A DNA stretch of 64,000 nucleotides from Polaribacter sp. IC073 (lineage in GTDB: Bacteria; Bacteroidota; Bacteroidia; Flavobacteriales; Flavobacteriaceae): NCBI RefSeq assembly GCF_007997075.1, contig NZ_VORS01000002.1, positions 62,001 through 126,000 on the forward strand, written 5' to 3'. Of this stretch, positions 19,113 to 26,979 are shown piece after piece. A program made the position numbers and the translations under genes. Under the pieces are notes generated by a model. It did not search any database. It was not told where the DNA came from and saw only the letters and a list, made by a program, of their open reading frames with translations. Each line of letters begins with the position of its first letter. The first letter of the stretch is position 1.

Positions 19113-19176
19113 TAAGCCATAAATTTACCAAAAAATATACTCATTTTATAGTACGCAAAATCTTTTTTACAAAAAG

Positions 19177-19208
19177 TTTGTCAAATAAAGAAATAATAAG
19201 CATATTTG
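19177..19208 (+). promoter_or_regulatory. Promoter of the ECF sigma factor gene
   Basis: TTTG at 19177-19180, 20 bases, then CATATTTG at 19201-19208 (one mismatch to TAnnTTTG). This leaves a 5' leader of about 100 bases before the ATG at 19315. Confidence 0.45.
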
Positions 19209-19282
19209 TAACCTATAAACCACACAAAATTAGACGTATATAGCATAAAATTACTTTAAAAATTATTAATCTTTAATAATAC

Positions 19283-19304
19283 AGAAAAGCCCTTTCGCTT
19301 TTCT
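19283..19304 (+). promoter_or_regulatory. Hairpin in the sigma-factor 5' leader
   Basis: AGAAAAGC (19283-19290) and GCTTTTCT (19297-19304) pair perfectly around a six-base loop, ending 10 bases before the ATG. With no T run after it, it is not a terminator; it covers the ribosome-loading region and may affect translation. Confidence 0.4.
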
Positions 19305-19314
19305 AAAAGTAGTT

Positions 19315-19902
19315 ATGATACGTAAAAACCCAATTTCAGATAGCATTTTAGTTAGCGATTATATAAATGGTAAAGAAGCTTCTTTATCTATATTAATTAA
19401 CAAACATCAACAACGTTTATTTAGCTTTATTTATAGTAAAGTACAAGACAAAGACTTAACAGAAGATATTTTTCAAGATACATTTATCAAAGTAATTAGA
19501 ACTTTAAAAAAAGGAAATTATAATGAAGAAGGAAAATTTTTACCTTGGGTAATGCGTATTGCACATAATTTAGTGATTGATTATTTTAGAAAAAATAACA
19601 GAATGCCCTCTTTTAAGAATACAGATGAGTTCGATATTTTTTCCGTTTTACATGATGGAAGCTTAAATGCAGAAAAAAAAATAATACAAGAACAGATTTA
19701 TGATGATGTTAGAGAGCTTATAAATGAGTTACCAGAGGAACAAAAAGAAGTTTTGGTGATGCGCATGTATAAAGATATGAGTTTTAAAGAAATTAGCGAA
19801 AATACAGGTGTTAGTATTAACACAGCTTTGGGTAGAATGCGTTATGCGTTAATAAATATGCGTAAATTAATAGAAAAACATAAAATAATTTTAGTGGATT
19901 AG
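19315..19902 (+). CDS. RNA polymerase sigma factor, sigma-70 ECF family
   Basis: This 195-residue protein has region 2 at about 25-95 (LTEDIFQDTFIKVIRTL, FLPWVMRIAHNLVIDYFR) and region 4 at about 135-190 (LPEEQKEVLVMRMYKDMSFKEIS, then a helix-turn-helix). It should direct RNA polymerase to a specific promoter set. No anti-sigma factor or FecR gene is next to it, unlike ECF factors tied to TonB receptors. Very similar stand-alone ECF factors downstream of uvrA are common in flavobacteria, as far as I recall. It is monocistronic and ends at a strong terminator. Confidence 0.92.
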   Translation: MIRKNPISDSILVSDYINGKEASLSILINKHQQRLFSFIYSKVQDKDLTEDIFQDTFIKVIRTLKKGNYNEEGKFLPWVMRIAHNLVIDYFRKNNRMPSFKNTDEFDIFSVLHDGSLNAEKKIIQEQIYDDVRELINELPEEQKEVLVMRMYKDMSFKEISENTGVSINTALGRMRYALINMRKLIEKHKIILVD

Positions 19903-19933
19903 CAATAGATATAATTATTTTCACTTAATTTTT

Positions 19934-19967
19934 AAAACCTTCATAACTTAATTATGAAGGTTTTTTT
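19934..19967 (+). terminator. Rho-independent terminator after the sigma factor
   Basis: Thirteen-base arms 19934-19946 and 19952-19964 pair perfectly around a five-base loop, followed by T residues. Confidence 0.8.
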
Positions 19968-20026
19968 ACGCTTATGAATTTGATTATTTGGCAGGAATAA
20001 TTGTTTATTTTTAGATAAAAAGTTCA

Positions 20027-20079
20027 TTCACGACAAAAACAGGGCAGTTCACGACATTTTTTTTGTAACCATCTATTTG
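20027..20079 (+). promoter_or_regulatory. Direct-repeat operator and promoter of the T9SS-protein gene
   Basis: TTCACGAC occurs at 20027-20034 and again at 20048-20055, exactly 21 bases (two helical turns) apart. A weak -7 box TCTATTTG lies at 20072-20079. The second repeat sits where the -33 element should be, and no TTG is there, so a dimeric activator such as a LytTR-type regulator probably replaces it. The activator's identity is inference. Confidence 0.5.
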
Positions 20080-20121
20080 TTCTCTAGTTTTGATACTAAA
20101 GTTAATTTAAAACAAATAAAA

Positions 20122-23100
20122 ATGGCAAAAAAATTATTTTTTATCTGCTTGTATATGTGTTTATTTCAAATACAAAGTAGTAGTGCTCAATGGGAAATTG
20201 TTGGAGAAGATTATGCGGGAGCACACCAAAATCAACAATTGAAGATTGATGGGGATGACAATGTCTATCTAGCATATACAAATGTTAATAATGATGACAA
20301 AATTACCGTAAAGAAGAGGGATGTAAATACCGATATTTGGGAAGTTATTGGCGTTGCTAATTTTTCTTCTGCTGGAGTATCAAATTTAAATTTATCTATT
20401 TATAACAATGTGCCTTATTTAGCATATAGAAATGGTAACAATGAACTTGAAGTAGTAAAATTTGATGTAACTACTTGGGTTAGCGTTGGTTCACCAAATA
20501 TTCTTGGAAGTAACGTGAGGTCTTTAAGTCTTGCAATAGACAACCTTGGTATACCTTACGTAGCGTTTGTAGATGATACTAATTCTCTAAAAACGACTGT
20601 AATAAAGTTTGTAGATGCAAGTTGGAGTTTAGTAGGTGCTGAAGGTTTTACAATTGGAAAGACAGCTTCCCTAAGTTTAGCAATAGATAGTAATAATCTG
20701 CCATATGTTGCATATCAAATGACTGGTACAGATTATTCGAGGAGAGCATACGTTTCTCTTTTTAACGGTACTTCTTGGGAGTTTGTGAAAACAGGAAATA
20801 TTGATTATGCGTCTCTTGAAGAATATACTAACTACTTAAGTTTAGTTATAGACAGCAATGATAAACTTTTTTTAGCATTGAGTGAAGGTGGTGGTCAGGG
20901 TGGAGAAAATGTTGTCTTAACCCATGATGGAACAGCTTGGTCTTATTACGGGAGTAACTTTGGTGACCCTGTTACTGCTCTTGATTTAGTTATGGGAAAT
21001 GACAATGTGCTTTATGAAGTTTATAGAGATGTGGATAGTAACTACAATAATAGAACAAATGTTGTTTACAACGATCCTGCAAATCCGGGTTGGAATTTTA
21101 TCAACCCAACATTACCGAACGCTGTTAATGATTTTGCGTACGGGCAACAAATAGCTGTAGACAGTAATGGCACTCTTTTTATTGCGTATCAAGACAGCGA
21201 ATTTAATAAAGCCAAAACTTCAGTTTATAAGTTTAGTAAAACTCCTTATGCGAATTGGACCAATGTTAGTGCAGATACTTCTACAGATTTTTCCTTTAGC
21301 AATGAAGTAGAAGTTCTAAACTCAGCTATAAGTCCAAACGGAGTACCTTATATATCTTATTTAGATAACAATAAAGTTACAGTAGCAAAATTTGATGGTA
21401 CAGAATGGGCTTCTGTAGGCATACCAAATTTTGAAACAACTGGATTTGCAACGTTCTTTGGTGTTGAATCAGGTGTTTTTGTAGATCGTAATAATGTACC
21501 TTATGTATTTTTTAATTATTTAGAAAATGCACCAGATTTTAACAGTGGTCCTCCAAGTGATTTTCCTGTATTTAAATTATTGAAATTTGATGGAACAAAT
21601 TGGGTTGCAGCTACAACAACAGAAGAAGTAGGTAGTGGAGCTAATGGAGTGTTTTCTGTTGACAACAATAATAATATTTATTTTGCTAGTACAACCTATG
21701 ATTATAGTTCTGGGTCTCCTGTTATTTCTACTACCATACAAAAGTATAATGGTAGTATTTGGACAACTTTAGATAACACGCTTACATCTTCTGTAGTTAC
21801 TCTTTTAAATGATAGTAATGATAGCCTTTATGTTGGATCTTGGTCTGATGAAGATGACAAATATTCTTTATTTAAGTTTAATGGAGTGTCATTAGAAATT
21901 TTAGGGACTGCTTTACAAATTAGTAGTTTTGATCGTTCTGAAAATTCAGTTACTATGAAATTAGATAGTAATAATGTACCCTATATTTCTTATTTAGAAG
22001 GTAAGAAAGTGGTCATTAAAAAAATAAATGCTACAAGTGATGGTTGGGATGATATTAATGTTGTGGATTTACCAATAAATATAACGGGGCTAAGTTTTGA
22101 CTTAGATACTGCAAATACACCTTATGTTGTCTATAAAGATGTTAGTAATGAAACATCTGTAAGGAAATTTAATGGTGCAAGCTCACAATGGGATTTGTTA
22201 GGTGTTTCAAACTTTACTTTTGGAGTATCGAACAATTTAAAGATTACTTTAGATTATAATAACATTCCTTATGTAATTTATAAAGATGAAAGTAGAGGTG
22301 ATCAACCAAGAATTTTCTCTTATTTAACAAATACAAGTATTACAAGTACAGCAACAACACTTGCTTGGAATGATCCTACAATTTGGGGAGACCGTACCGT
22401 ACCAACTAAAACAAGCAGAGTTACTATTCCTGCAGGGAAAACCGTAATTATAGATGATGTAACCAGTGCTGTTGCAGGGAGCATAACAATAGAAGGTGTT
22501 TTAGAATTTAACTCTAGCAACACAAGTAGTAGTACTTTAATTACACAAACAGATCCTATTGGAAAAATAGCATTTAAACGAGATGTTCTTGGAGATAAAA
22601 AGTGGCATGTTGTCGCAGCACCTTTAACGCAAAATAAAGATATTTTTGCTGGTAATAATGCATTGGAAACAGGTCAAGGTAACAATAGAGGAATTGGTTT
22701 TTACAATGATGGAAATACTGGTTGGACGTATTATCAAGATGGAACAACTAATTCTGAAGATTTTAATTTTGGTGATGCCTATAGTGTTTTATTAAGTGAT
22801 GCAAGTGAGTTGCAATTAGAAGGATCTGCTACTGCGAGTCCTGTTCATAAGGTGCTTTCTAAAAACACTACTGGTTGGAATTTAGTAGGAAATCCTTATT
22901 TAGCATTTTTACCTATAAATGTTTCGGGCAATGCAACCAATAATATATTAGATAACAATGACGCTGTTTTTCAAACAGGGTTTAAATCTTTGTATTTATG
23001 GAACAATGCTACCGAAGATTATACCGTAGTAAATCAAGCAAACACAACTACAACCTTTGTGTCACCTGGTCAAGGTTTTTTTATAAACGCAAAAAATAAT

Positions 23101-23883
23101 GGAGATCTATTTAAAATAGATCCAACAATGCGTAGCCATGAAACGGCTGTTTTCTTTAAATCTTCTAAAAATCCTTTTGTGATAGAATTAGAAGCAAAAA
23201 CAGGCGATGTTGTTAAAAAGAGTCAGATTAAATACTTTGAAAATTCAACGAAAGATTTAGATGAAGGTTATGATGCTGGTCAATTTTCTGGAGGATTAAC
23301 AAGTAAAGGCGCTATTAGGTTGTTTACTAAACTAGTAGAAGATACCTCAAACTTAGATATCGATTTAGCTTTACAAGTACTACCTACTTCAAGTTATGAA
23401 GAGATGGTAATTCCTATTGGTTTAGAAGTTAAAAACACGGTTGAGGTTACTTTAAAAGCAACTATTTCTCAATTACCAGCAGATTACAAAGTGTTTTTAG
23501 AAGATAAAAAGGAGCATAAATTTTATCGATTAGATACTAATTCAAAAGGTTATACAACAGAAGTTACAAGTAGTGACAAAAAAGGGCGTTTTTATTTACA
23601 TACTACTACTGTAGACTTAACGAAAACCTTGGGCGTTGTAAATGAGAACTTTTTAAACGCAACTGTATTTGTTGCAGCAGAAAATGTATTAACAGTAAAT
23701 GGCTTAAACTCTAAGAATACAACATTAGAAATATTTAATCTTTTAGGGAAACAAGTATTTACGAAACACTTACAAGACACAAAAGCAGCAATAGATCTAA
23801 ACAGACTCGCAAAAGGGTTTTACATCGTAAAACTAAAATCTAAAGCGCAAAAGGAAATTAGCAAAAAAATAATTATAAAATAG
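20122..23883 (+). CDS. Large secreted protein with type IX secretion sorting domain
   Basis: About 1253 residues from the ATG at 20122, chosen because a signal peptide (MAKKLFFICLYMCLF ... SAQ) follows directly. The first ~730 residues are beta-propeller-like repeats of about 50 residues with recurring I-D-x-N-x-x-P-Y-V-x-Y cores (NVPYLAYRN, LPYVAYQM, NIPYVIYKD). A beta-rich middle follows (AWNDPTIWGD, GWNLVGNPYLAF), seen in many type IX substrates. The last ~80 residues form a type A sorting domain (LEIFNLLGKQVF ... LAKGFYIVKLKS). It is exported across the outer membrane and anchored or released. A direct-repeat operator precedes it, and a 59-codon gene follows 18 bases later. Ligand unknown. 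Confidence 0.85.
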   Translation: MAKKLFFICLYMCLFQIQSSSAQWEIVGEDYAGAHQNQQLKIDGDDNVYLAYTNVNNDDKITVKKRDVNTDIWEVIGVANFSSAGVSNLNLSIYNNVPYLAYRNGNNELEVVKFDVTTWVSVGSPNILGSNVRSLSLAIDNLGIPYVAFVDDTNSLKTTVIKFVDASWSLVGAEGFTIGKTASLSLAIDSNNLPYVAYQMTGTDYSRRAYVSLFNGTSWEFVKTGNIDYASLEEYTNYLSLVIDSNDKLFLALSEGGGQGGENVVLTHDGTAWSYYGSNFGDPVTALDLVMGNDNVLYEVYRDVDSNYNNRTNVVYNDPANPGWNFINPTLPNAVNDFAYGQQIAVDSNGTLFIAYQDSEFNKAKTSVYKFSKTPYANWTNVSADTSTDFSFSNEVEVLNSAISPNGVPYISYLDNNKVTVAKFDGTEWASVGIPNFETTGFATFFGVESGVFVDRNNVPYVFFNYLENAPDFNSGPPSDFPVFKLLKFDGTNWVAATTTEEVGSGANGVFSVDNNNNIYFASTTYDYSSGSPVISTTIQKYNGSIWTTLDNTLTSSVVTLLNDSNDSLYVGSWSDEDDKYSLFKFNGVSLEILGTALQISSFDRSENSVTMKLDSNNVPYISYLEGKKVVIKKINATSDGWDDINVVDLPINITGLSFDLDTANTPYVVYKDVSNETSVRKFNGASSQWDLLGVSNFTFGVSNNLKITLDYNNIPYVIYKDESRGDQPRIFSYLTNTSITSTATTLAWNDPTIWGDRTVPTKTSRVTIPAGKTVIIDDVTSAVAGSITIEGVLEFNSSNTSSSTLITQTDPIGKIAFKRDVLGDKKWHVVAAPLTQNKDIFAGNNALETGQGNNRGIGFYNDGNTGWTYYQDGTTNSEDFNFGDAYSVLLSDASELQLEGSATASPVHKVLSKNTTGWNLVGNPYLAFLPINVSGNATNNILDNNDAVFQTGFKSLYLWNNATEDYTVVNQANTTTTFVSPGQGFFINAKNNGDLFKIDPTMRSHETAVFFKSSKNPFVIELEAKTGDVVKKSQIKYFENSTKDLDEGYDAGQFSGGLTSKGAIRLFTKLVEDTSNLDIDLALQVLPTSSYEEMVIPIGLEVKNTVEVTLKATISQLPADYKVFLEDKKEHKFYRLDTNSKGYTTEVTSSDKKGRFYLHTTTVDLTKTLGVVNENFLNATVFVAAENVLTVNGLNSKNTTLEIFNLLGKQVFTKHLQDTKAAIDLNRLAKGFYIVKLKSKAQKEISKKIIIK

Positions 23884-23901
23884 TACATATCTCAGACAGC
23901 A

Positions 23902-24081
23902 ATGAAGAAAAGTATCGAAAATAAAGAAGAAGACATCACAAGAAAAGATGCGCTAAAAAAAATAGGGAATTATGGTAAATATGCGGCTTTAACTGCATTA
24001 GGAACGTATCTTATTTTAAATCCACAGAAAGCGCAAGCAAGTTCTCCATCTACACCAGAATCGGTAGGGAGCGGATTTTAA
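23902..24081 (+). CDS. Small protein of 59 residues downstream of the T9SS protein
   Basis: The frame starts at ATG 23902 and reads a charged N-terminus (MKKSIENKEEDITRKDAL), a hydrophobic helix (YGKYAALTALGTYLIL), then NPQKAQASSPSTPES and a Gly-rich end. It begins 18 bases after the T9SS gene and ends just before a strong terminator, so it is the last gene of that transcript. I recall similar small proteins with a TRK-x-AL ... ILNPQKAQASS core next to sorting-domain proteins in other flavobacteria, but cannot confirm this here. The helix resembles a signal or membrane segment; it lacks the twin Arg of a Tat signal. Function unknown. Confidence 0.7.
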   Translation: MKKSIENKEEDITRKDALKKIGNYGKYAALTALGTYLILNPQKAQASSPSTPESVGSGF

Positions 24082-24105
24082 TTAGAAACATTTAATCAAG
24101 TTTAT

Positions 24106-24138
24106 AAACGAGTTGCACTAAGCAACTCGTTTTTTTTT
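24106..24138 (+). terminator. Rho-independent terminator after the 59-codon gene
   Basis: Arms AAACGAGTTGC (24106-24116) and GCAACTCGTTT (24122-24132) pair perfectly around a five-base loop, followed by a T run to 24138. Confidence 0.85.
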
Positions 24139-24213
24139 AATTTATTGAAGAACAACATAATAAAGTAAAAAAAGTAGCGTTATCTATATATAAATAACAG
24201 AAAAAGAATATAT

Positions 24214-24357
24214 ATGATGCAACTTTACTCTAAAAAGCCTTCTGATATGCAGATGCAACCTACACATGAAACAGTTCAATTTTTGATTGATTTTTCCAAA
24301 TCGTTAACTTTTGTGAAAACCAAATCAAAAGATTTCATTGAATTGAATTTGAATTAA
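24214..24357 (+). CDS. Small protein of 47 residues, isolated transcription unit
   Basis: The frame from ATG 24214 reads MMQLYSKKPSDMQMQP, then a helical stretch ETVQFLIDFSKSLTFVKTK and ends IELNLN. There is no signal peptide. It lies between one terminator at 24106-24138 and another at 24364-24395, so it would be its own short transcript. Small proteins with the ETVxFLxxFSKSL core occur in other flavobacteria as I recall. Codon use and residue composition look coding. An in-frame second ATG at 24217 is possible. Function unknown. Confidence 0.6.
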   Translation: MMQLYSKKPSDMQMQPTHETVQFLIDFSKSLTFVKTKSKDFIELNLN

Positions 24358-24363
24358 GAGTGG

Positions 24364-24395
24364 AAAAAGCTTCAACAATTGTTGGGGCTTTTTTT
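24364..24395 (+). terminator. Rho-independent terminator after the 47-codon gene
   Basis: AAAAAGCTTCAAC (24364-24376) pairs with GTTGGGGCTTTTT (24381-24393) including two G-T wobbles, around a four-base loop and followed by T residues. Confidence 0.75.
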
Positions 24396-24459
24396 ATATG
24401 CATCATTTTTTAATTTAAATGAGATAAACAAAGCCTTTTTTTCTTCTGAAATTGCAGTC

Positions 24460-25083
24460 ATGGAAAACATATTAGTAGCAGGTGCAAATGGCACCACAGG
24501 AAAAAAGATCGTAGATTTATTAGCAACATCACAATATTTTAATCCGGTTGCTATGGTTCGTAAAGAAAGTCAGAAAAAGCAATTTGAAGATAAAAAGATA
24601 GCAACTATTTTAGCAGACTTAGAAAAAGACGTTTCTCATACAACGGAAAATATCGATAAAATAATATTCGCAGCTGGTTCTGGTGGAAAAAATGTAAAAG
24701 CAGTAGACCAAGAAGGAGCAAAAAAGTTGATAGATGCAGGAAAGAAATCGAACGTAAGAAAATTTGTAATGTTAAGTTCGATGGGAGCAGATAATCCAGA
24801 AAGTTCAGAAGAACTTAAAGATTATTTAATAGCAAAGCAAAATGCAGATATTTATTTAAGAGAAAGTAAATTACCATATTCGATAATTAGACCTGGGGCC
24901 TTAAATGATGAAAAGGGTAAAGGAAAAATTGAACTGAGTAAGAAGTTAAACAAGTCTGGTGAAATTAGTAGAGAAGATGTTGCACAAACTTTAGTGCATG
25001 TTTTACACGATACCGCAGTGATTAATGAAACTTTTGAAATAATAGAAGGCAACACTTTAATAGGAAAAGCAATTCCGAGTTAA
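24460..25083 (+). CDS. NAD(P)-binding Rossmann-fold protein (NmrA/atypical SDR family)
   Basis: About 207 residues from the ATG at 24460; an upstream in-frame start at 24379 would begin inside the preceding terminator region and is rejected. The N-terminus MENILVAGANGTTGKKI is a classic Rossmann nucleotide site (GANGTTG). FVMLSSMGADNP and YSIIRPGALNDEKGKG match the SDR_a5/YtfG-like group, which lacks the full Tyr-x-x-x-Lys catalytic pair. It may be a quinone or NADP-sensing reductase. It is convergent with the endonuclease III gene and shares a bidirectional terminator with it. Confidence 0.85.
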   Translation: MENILVAGANGTTGKKIVDLLATSQYFNPVAMVRKESQKKQFEDKKIATILADLEKDVSHTTENIDKIIFAAGSGGKNVKAVDQEGAKKLIDAGKKSNVRKFVMLSSMGADNPESSEELKDYLIAKQNADIYLRESKLPYSIIRPGALNDEKGKGKIELSKKLNKSGEISREDVAQTLVHVLHDTAVINETFEIIEGNTLIGKAIPS

Positions 25084-25104
25084 AATGTCACCTATTTTAG
25101 AATA

Positions 25105-25133
25105 AAAAAACACCTTATTTAGGTGTTTTTTTT
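25105..25133. terminator. Bidirectional terminator between the Rossmann-fold gene and nth
   Basis: AAAAAACACCT (25105-25115) and AGGTGTTTTTT (25121-25131) pair perfectly around a five-base loop, with T runs on both strands. The stem reaches into the stop codon of the opposing endonuclease gene. Confidence 0.8.
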
Positions 25134-25780
25134 GTTTTATAATAATCGTCTAAAACGGTTTTTCTACCAATTGTTTTTGTGATGATATCGTTCTCTAAAT
25201 TCCAACCTCTTGCCGGTGAATATTCTCTACCGTACCAAATAATTTGTAAATGTAAGTCGTTCCAGATTTCTTTAGGAAATAGTCTTTTAGCATCTTTTTC
25301 TGTTTGTACAACGCTTTTTCCATTCGATAAATTCCAACGATACATCAAACGTAAAATATGAGTATCTATTGGAAAAGCAGGGACACCAAAAGCCTGACTC
25401 ATAACTACTCCAGCCGTTTTATGACCAACTGCGGGTAGTTCTTCTAAACCTTCAAAACTTTGCGGCACTTCACCATTATATTTTTCAATTATAATTTTAG
25501 ATAAACCATAGATTCCTTTCGATTTCATTGGAGATAATCCGCAAGGACGAATAATTGCCTTGATTTCTTCCACAGACATTTTAATCATATCGAAAGGATT
25601 ATCCGCTTTAGCGAACAAAAGTGGCGTAATTTTATTTACACGAACATCTGTACACTGCGCAGATAATAAAACCGCAATTAATAAAGTATACGGATCTTTA
25701 TGATCTAATGGAATAGGAATTTCTGGATATTTTTCTTCAAGTGTATCAATTACAAATTGCACTTTTTCTTGTTTGTTCAT
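25115..25780 (-). CDS. nth: Endonuclease III homologue lacking the Fe-S cluster
   Basis: This 221-residue DNA glycosylase/AP lyase has the helix-hairpin-helix ELPAVGHKTAGVV with catalytic K121 and the catalytic Asp D139 in FPIDTH. Endonuclease III normally ends with four cysteines holding a 4Fe-4S cluster; here the matching region (ARGWNLENDIITKTIGRKT) has none. The remaining fold and length fit base-excision repair of oxidised pyrimidines. It stands alone, tail to tail with the Rossmann-fold gene. Family assignment is firm; loss of the cluster is seen directly. Confidence 0.92.
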   Translation of the reverse strand: MNKQEKVQFVIDTLEEKYPEIPIPLDHKDPYTLLIAVLLSAQCTDVRVNKITPLLFAKADNPFDMIKMSVEEIKAIIRPCGLSPMKSKGIYGLSKIIIEKYNGEVPQSFEGLEELPAVGHKTAGVVMSQAFGVPAFPIDTHILRLMYRWNLSNGKSVVQTEKDAKRLFPKEIWNDLHLQIIWYGREYSPARGWNLENDIITKTIGRKTVLDDYYKTKKTPK

Positions 25781-25903
25781 AAAATGAGTTCTAAAGATGT
25801 AAAGTTAAAAGTTTCTAAAGTTTTACACATTATTTACTAAAAAGTTTTTTGTATCATTTTTACTTTTTAACTTTCCACTTTATAAACTTTCAAACGAATA
25901 GTC

Positions 25904-26356
25904 ATGACATCATTAAAAATAGGAGATAAGGCACCACAATTTGAGGCAAAAGACAATGCAGGAAACACTGTTAAATTAGCAGATTATGCTGGTAAAAAGT
26001 TAGTATTATTTTTTTACCCAAAAGCAAGTACGCCTGGTTGTACTAATGAAGCGTGTGATTTACGAGACAATTACCAATCTTTTTTAGCAAAAGGATACGA
26101 CGTTTTAGGTGTAAGTGCAGATTCTGCAAAAAGACAGCAAAACTGGATTAATAAACACGAATTACCTTTTCCGCTTTTAGCAGATGAAGATAAAGTGGTA
26201 ATTGAAGCTTATAATGTTTGGGGACCAAAGAAATTTATGGGCAAAGAATATGATGGTATTCACAGAACTACTTTTGTAATTGATGAAAACGGCGTTCTTG
26301 AAGATATAATTTCGAAGGTAAAAACGAAGGCACATGCAGCTCAAATTTTAGATTAA
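25904..26356 (+). CDS. bcp: Thioredoxin-dependent peroxiredoxin, Bcp/PrxQ type
   Basis: This 150-residue cytosolic protein reduces hydroperoxides with thioredoxin. The peroxidatic cysteine C46 sits in STPGCTNEAC, and the resolving C51 is five residues later, as in PrxQ/Bcp. The N-terminal IGDKAPQFEA and the FYPKAST block are standard for the AhpC/TSA fold. The length is typical. It converges on the response-regulator gene and overlaps its end by four bases. A clear promoter box was not found in the 120-base gap to nth. Confidence 0.95.
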   Translation: MTSLKIGDKAPQFEAKDNAGNTVKLADYAGKKLVLFFYPKASTPGCTNEACDLRDNYQSFLAKGYDVLGVSADSAKRQQNWINKHELPFPLLADEDKVVIEAYNVWGPKKFMGKEYDGIHRTTFVIDENGVLEDIISKVKTKAHAAQILD

Positions 26357-26979
26357 GCTATAATTAATCCTTTTTGAATTCCGAATTTAATTAATTCTGG
26401 AGTGCTTTTAGTATGTGTAATCTCAAATAAATCTCTTTTGTGAGATTTTAAAGAGCTTTCTGTAATATTTAATATTGCAGAAAGCTCTTTTTCTTTTTTA
26501 TCGGAATGATTAAACAATGCTTGTAAAATTTCTAATTTACGTTTTGTAAATGTATAATTATCAACACTTATTTTTGAGGAAATTTTACTGGGCTTTATCG
26601 TTTTATCAACAAAACAATGTAGGATGATTTCTTTGAAATTTTCTAAATTACCGTCTTTTCCTACAAAAATATCGACACCATTATTTATTGCCTTTTCTTT
26701 TATGAAATTATTATTCATTGTTGTTAAGGCAATGATTTTAAATGTTTTATCTGTTGGTTTTATTTGATCAATAAAGTCTAAAGAACATTTGCTGTTAAAG
26801 TTCACGTCTAAAATTAAAACATCTAAATTATAAAAATTCGTGAATTTAAAGAGTTCTTTTAGGGTTGTAAAAGTAGCGACAACATTTAGCTCTTCATGCA
26901 TATTTAAGCTGTCTTTTAACGCATCACAGAAAAAGCGATTGTCGTCTGCAATAACAATTCTTATCGGTTTTTTAATCAT
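26353..26979 (-). CDS. Response regulator, NarL/LuxR type
   Basis: This 208-residue protein has a receiver domain with the acidic pair D12-D13, phospho-acceptor D58 in LDVLILDVNF, a Thr switch in IALTTM and Lys in FVGKDG. A LuxR-type helix-turn-helix follows at about 145-205 (LSAILNITESSLKSHKRDLFEI). It overlaps the 3' end of the histidine-kinase gene by eight bases, so the two are a co-translated two-component pair. Target genes are unknown; the orphan LuxR-type regulator and the LRR gene next door are candidates. Confidence 0.9.
   Translation of the reverse strand: MIKKPIRIVIADDNRFFCDALKDSLNMHEELNVVATFTTLKELFKFTNFYNLDVLILDVNFNSKCSLDFIDQIKPTDKTFKIIALTTMNNNFIKEKAINNGVDIFVGKDGNLENFKEIILHCFVDKTIKPSKISSKISVDNYTFTKRKLEILQALFNHSDKKEKELSAILNITESSLKSHKRDLFEITHTKSTPELIKFGIQKGLIIA

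Noticed and set aside
23902..24081. Twin-arginine (Tat) signal in the 59-residue protein
   Set aside because: The N-terminus has T-R-K-D, not an R-R pair, so Tat export is not supported.
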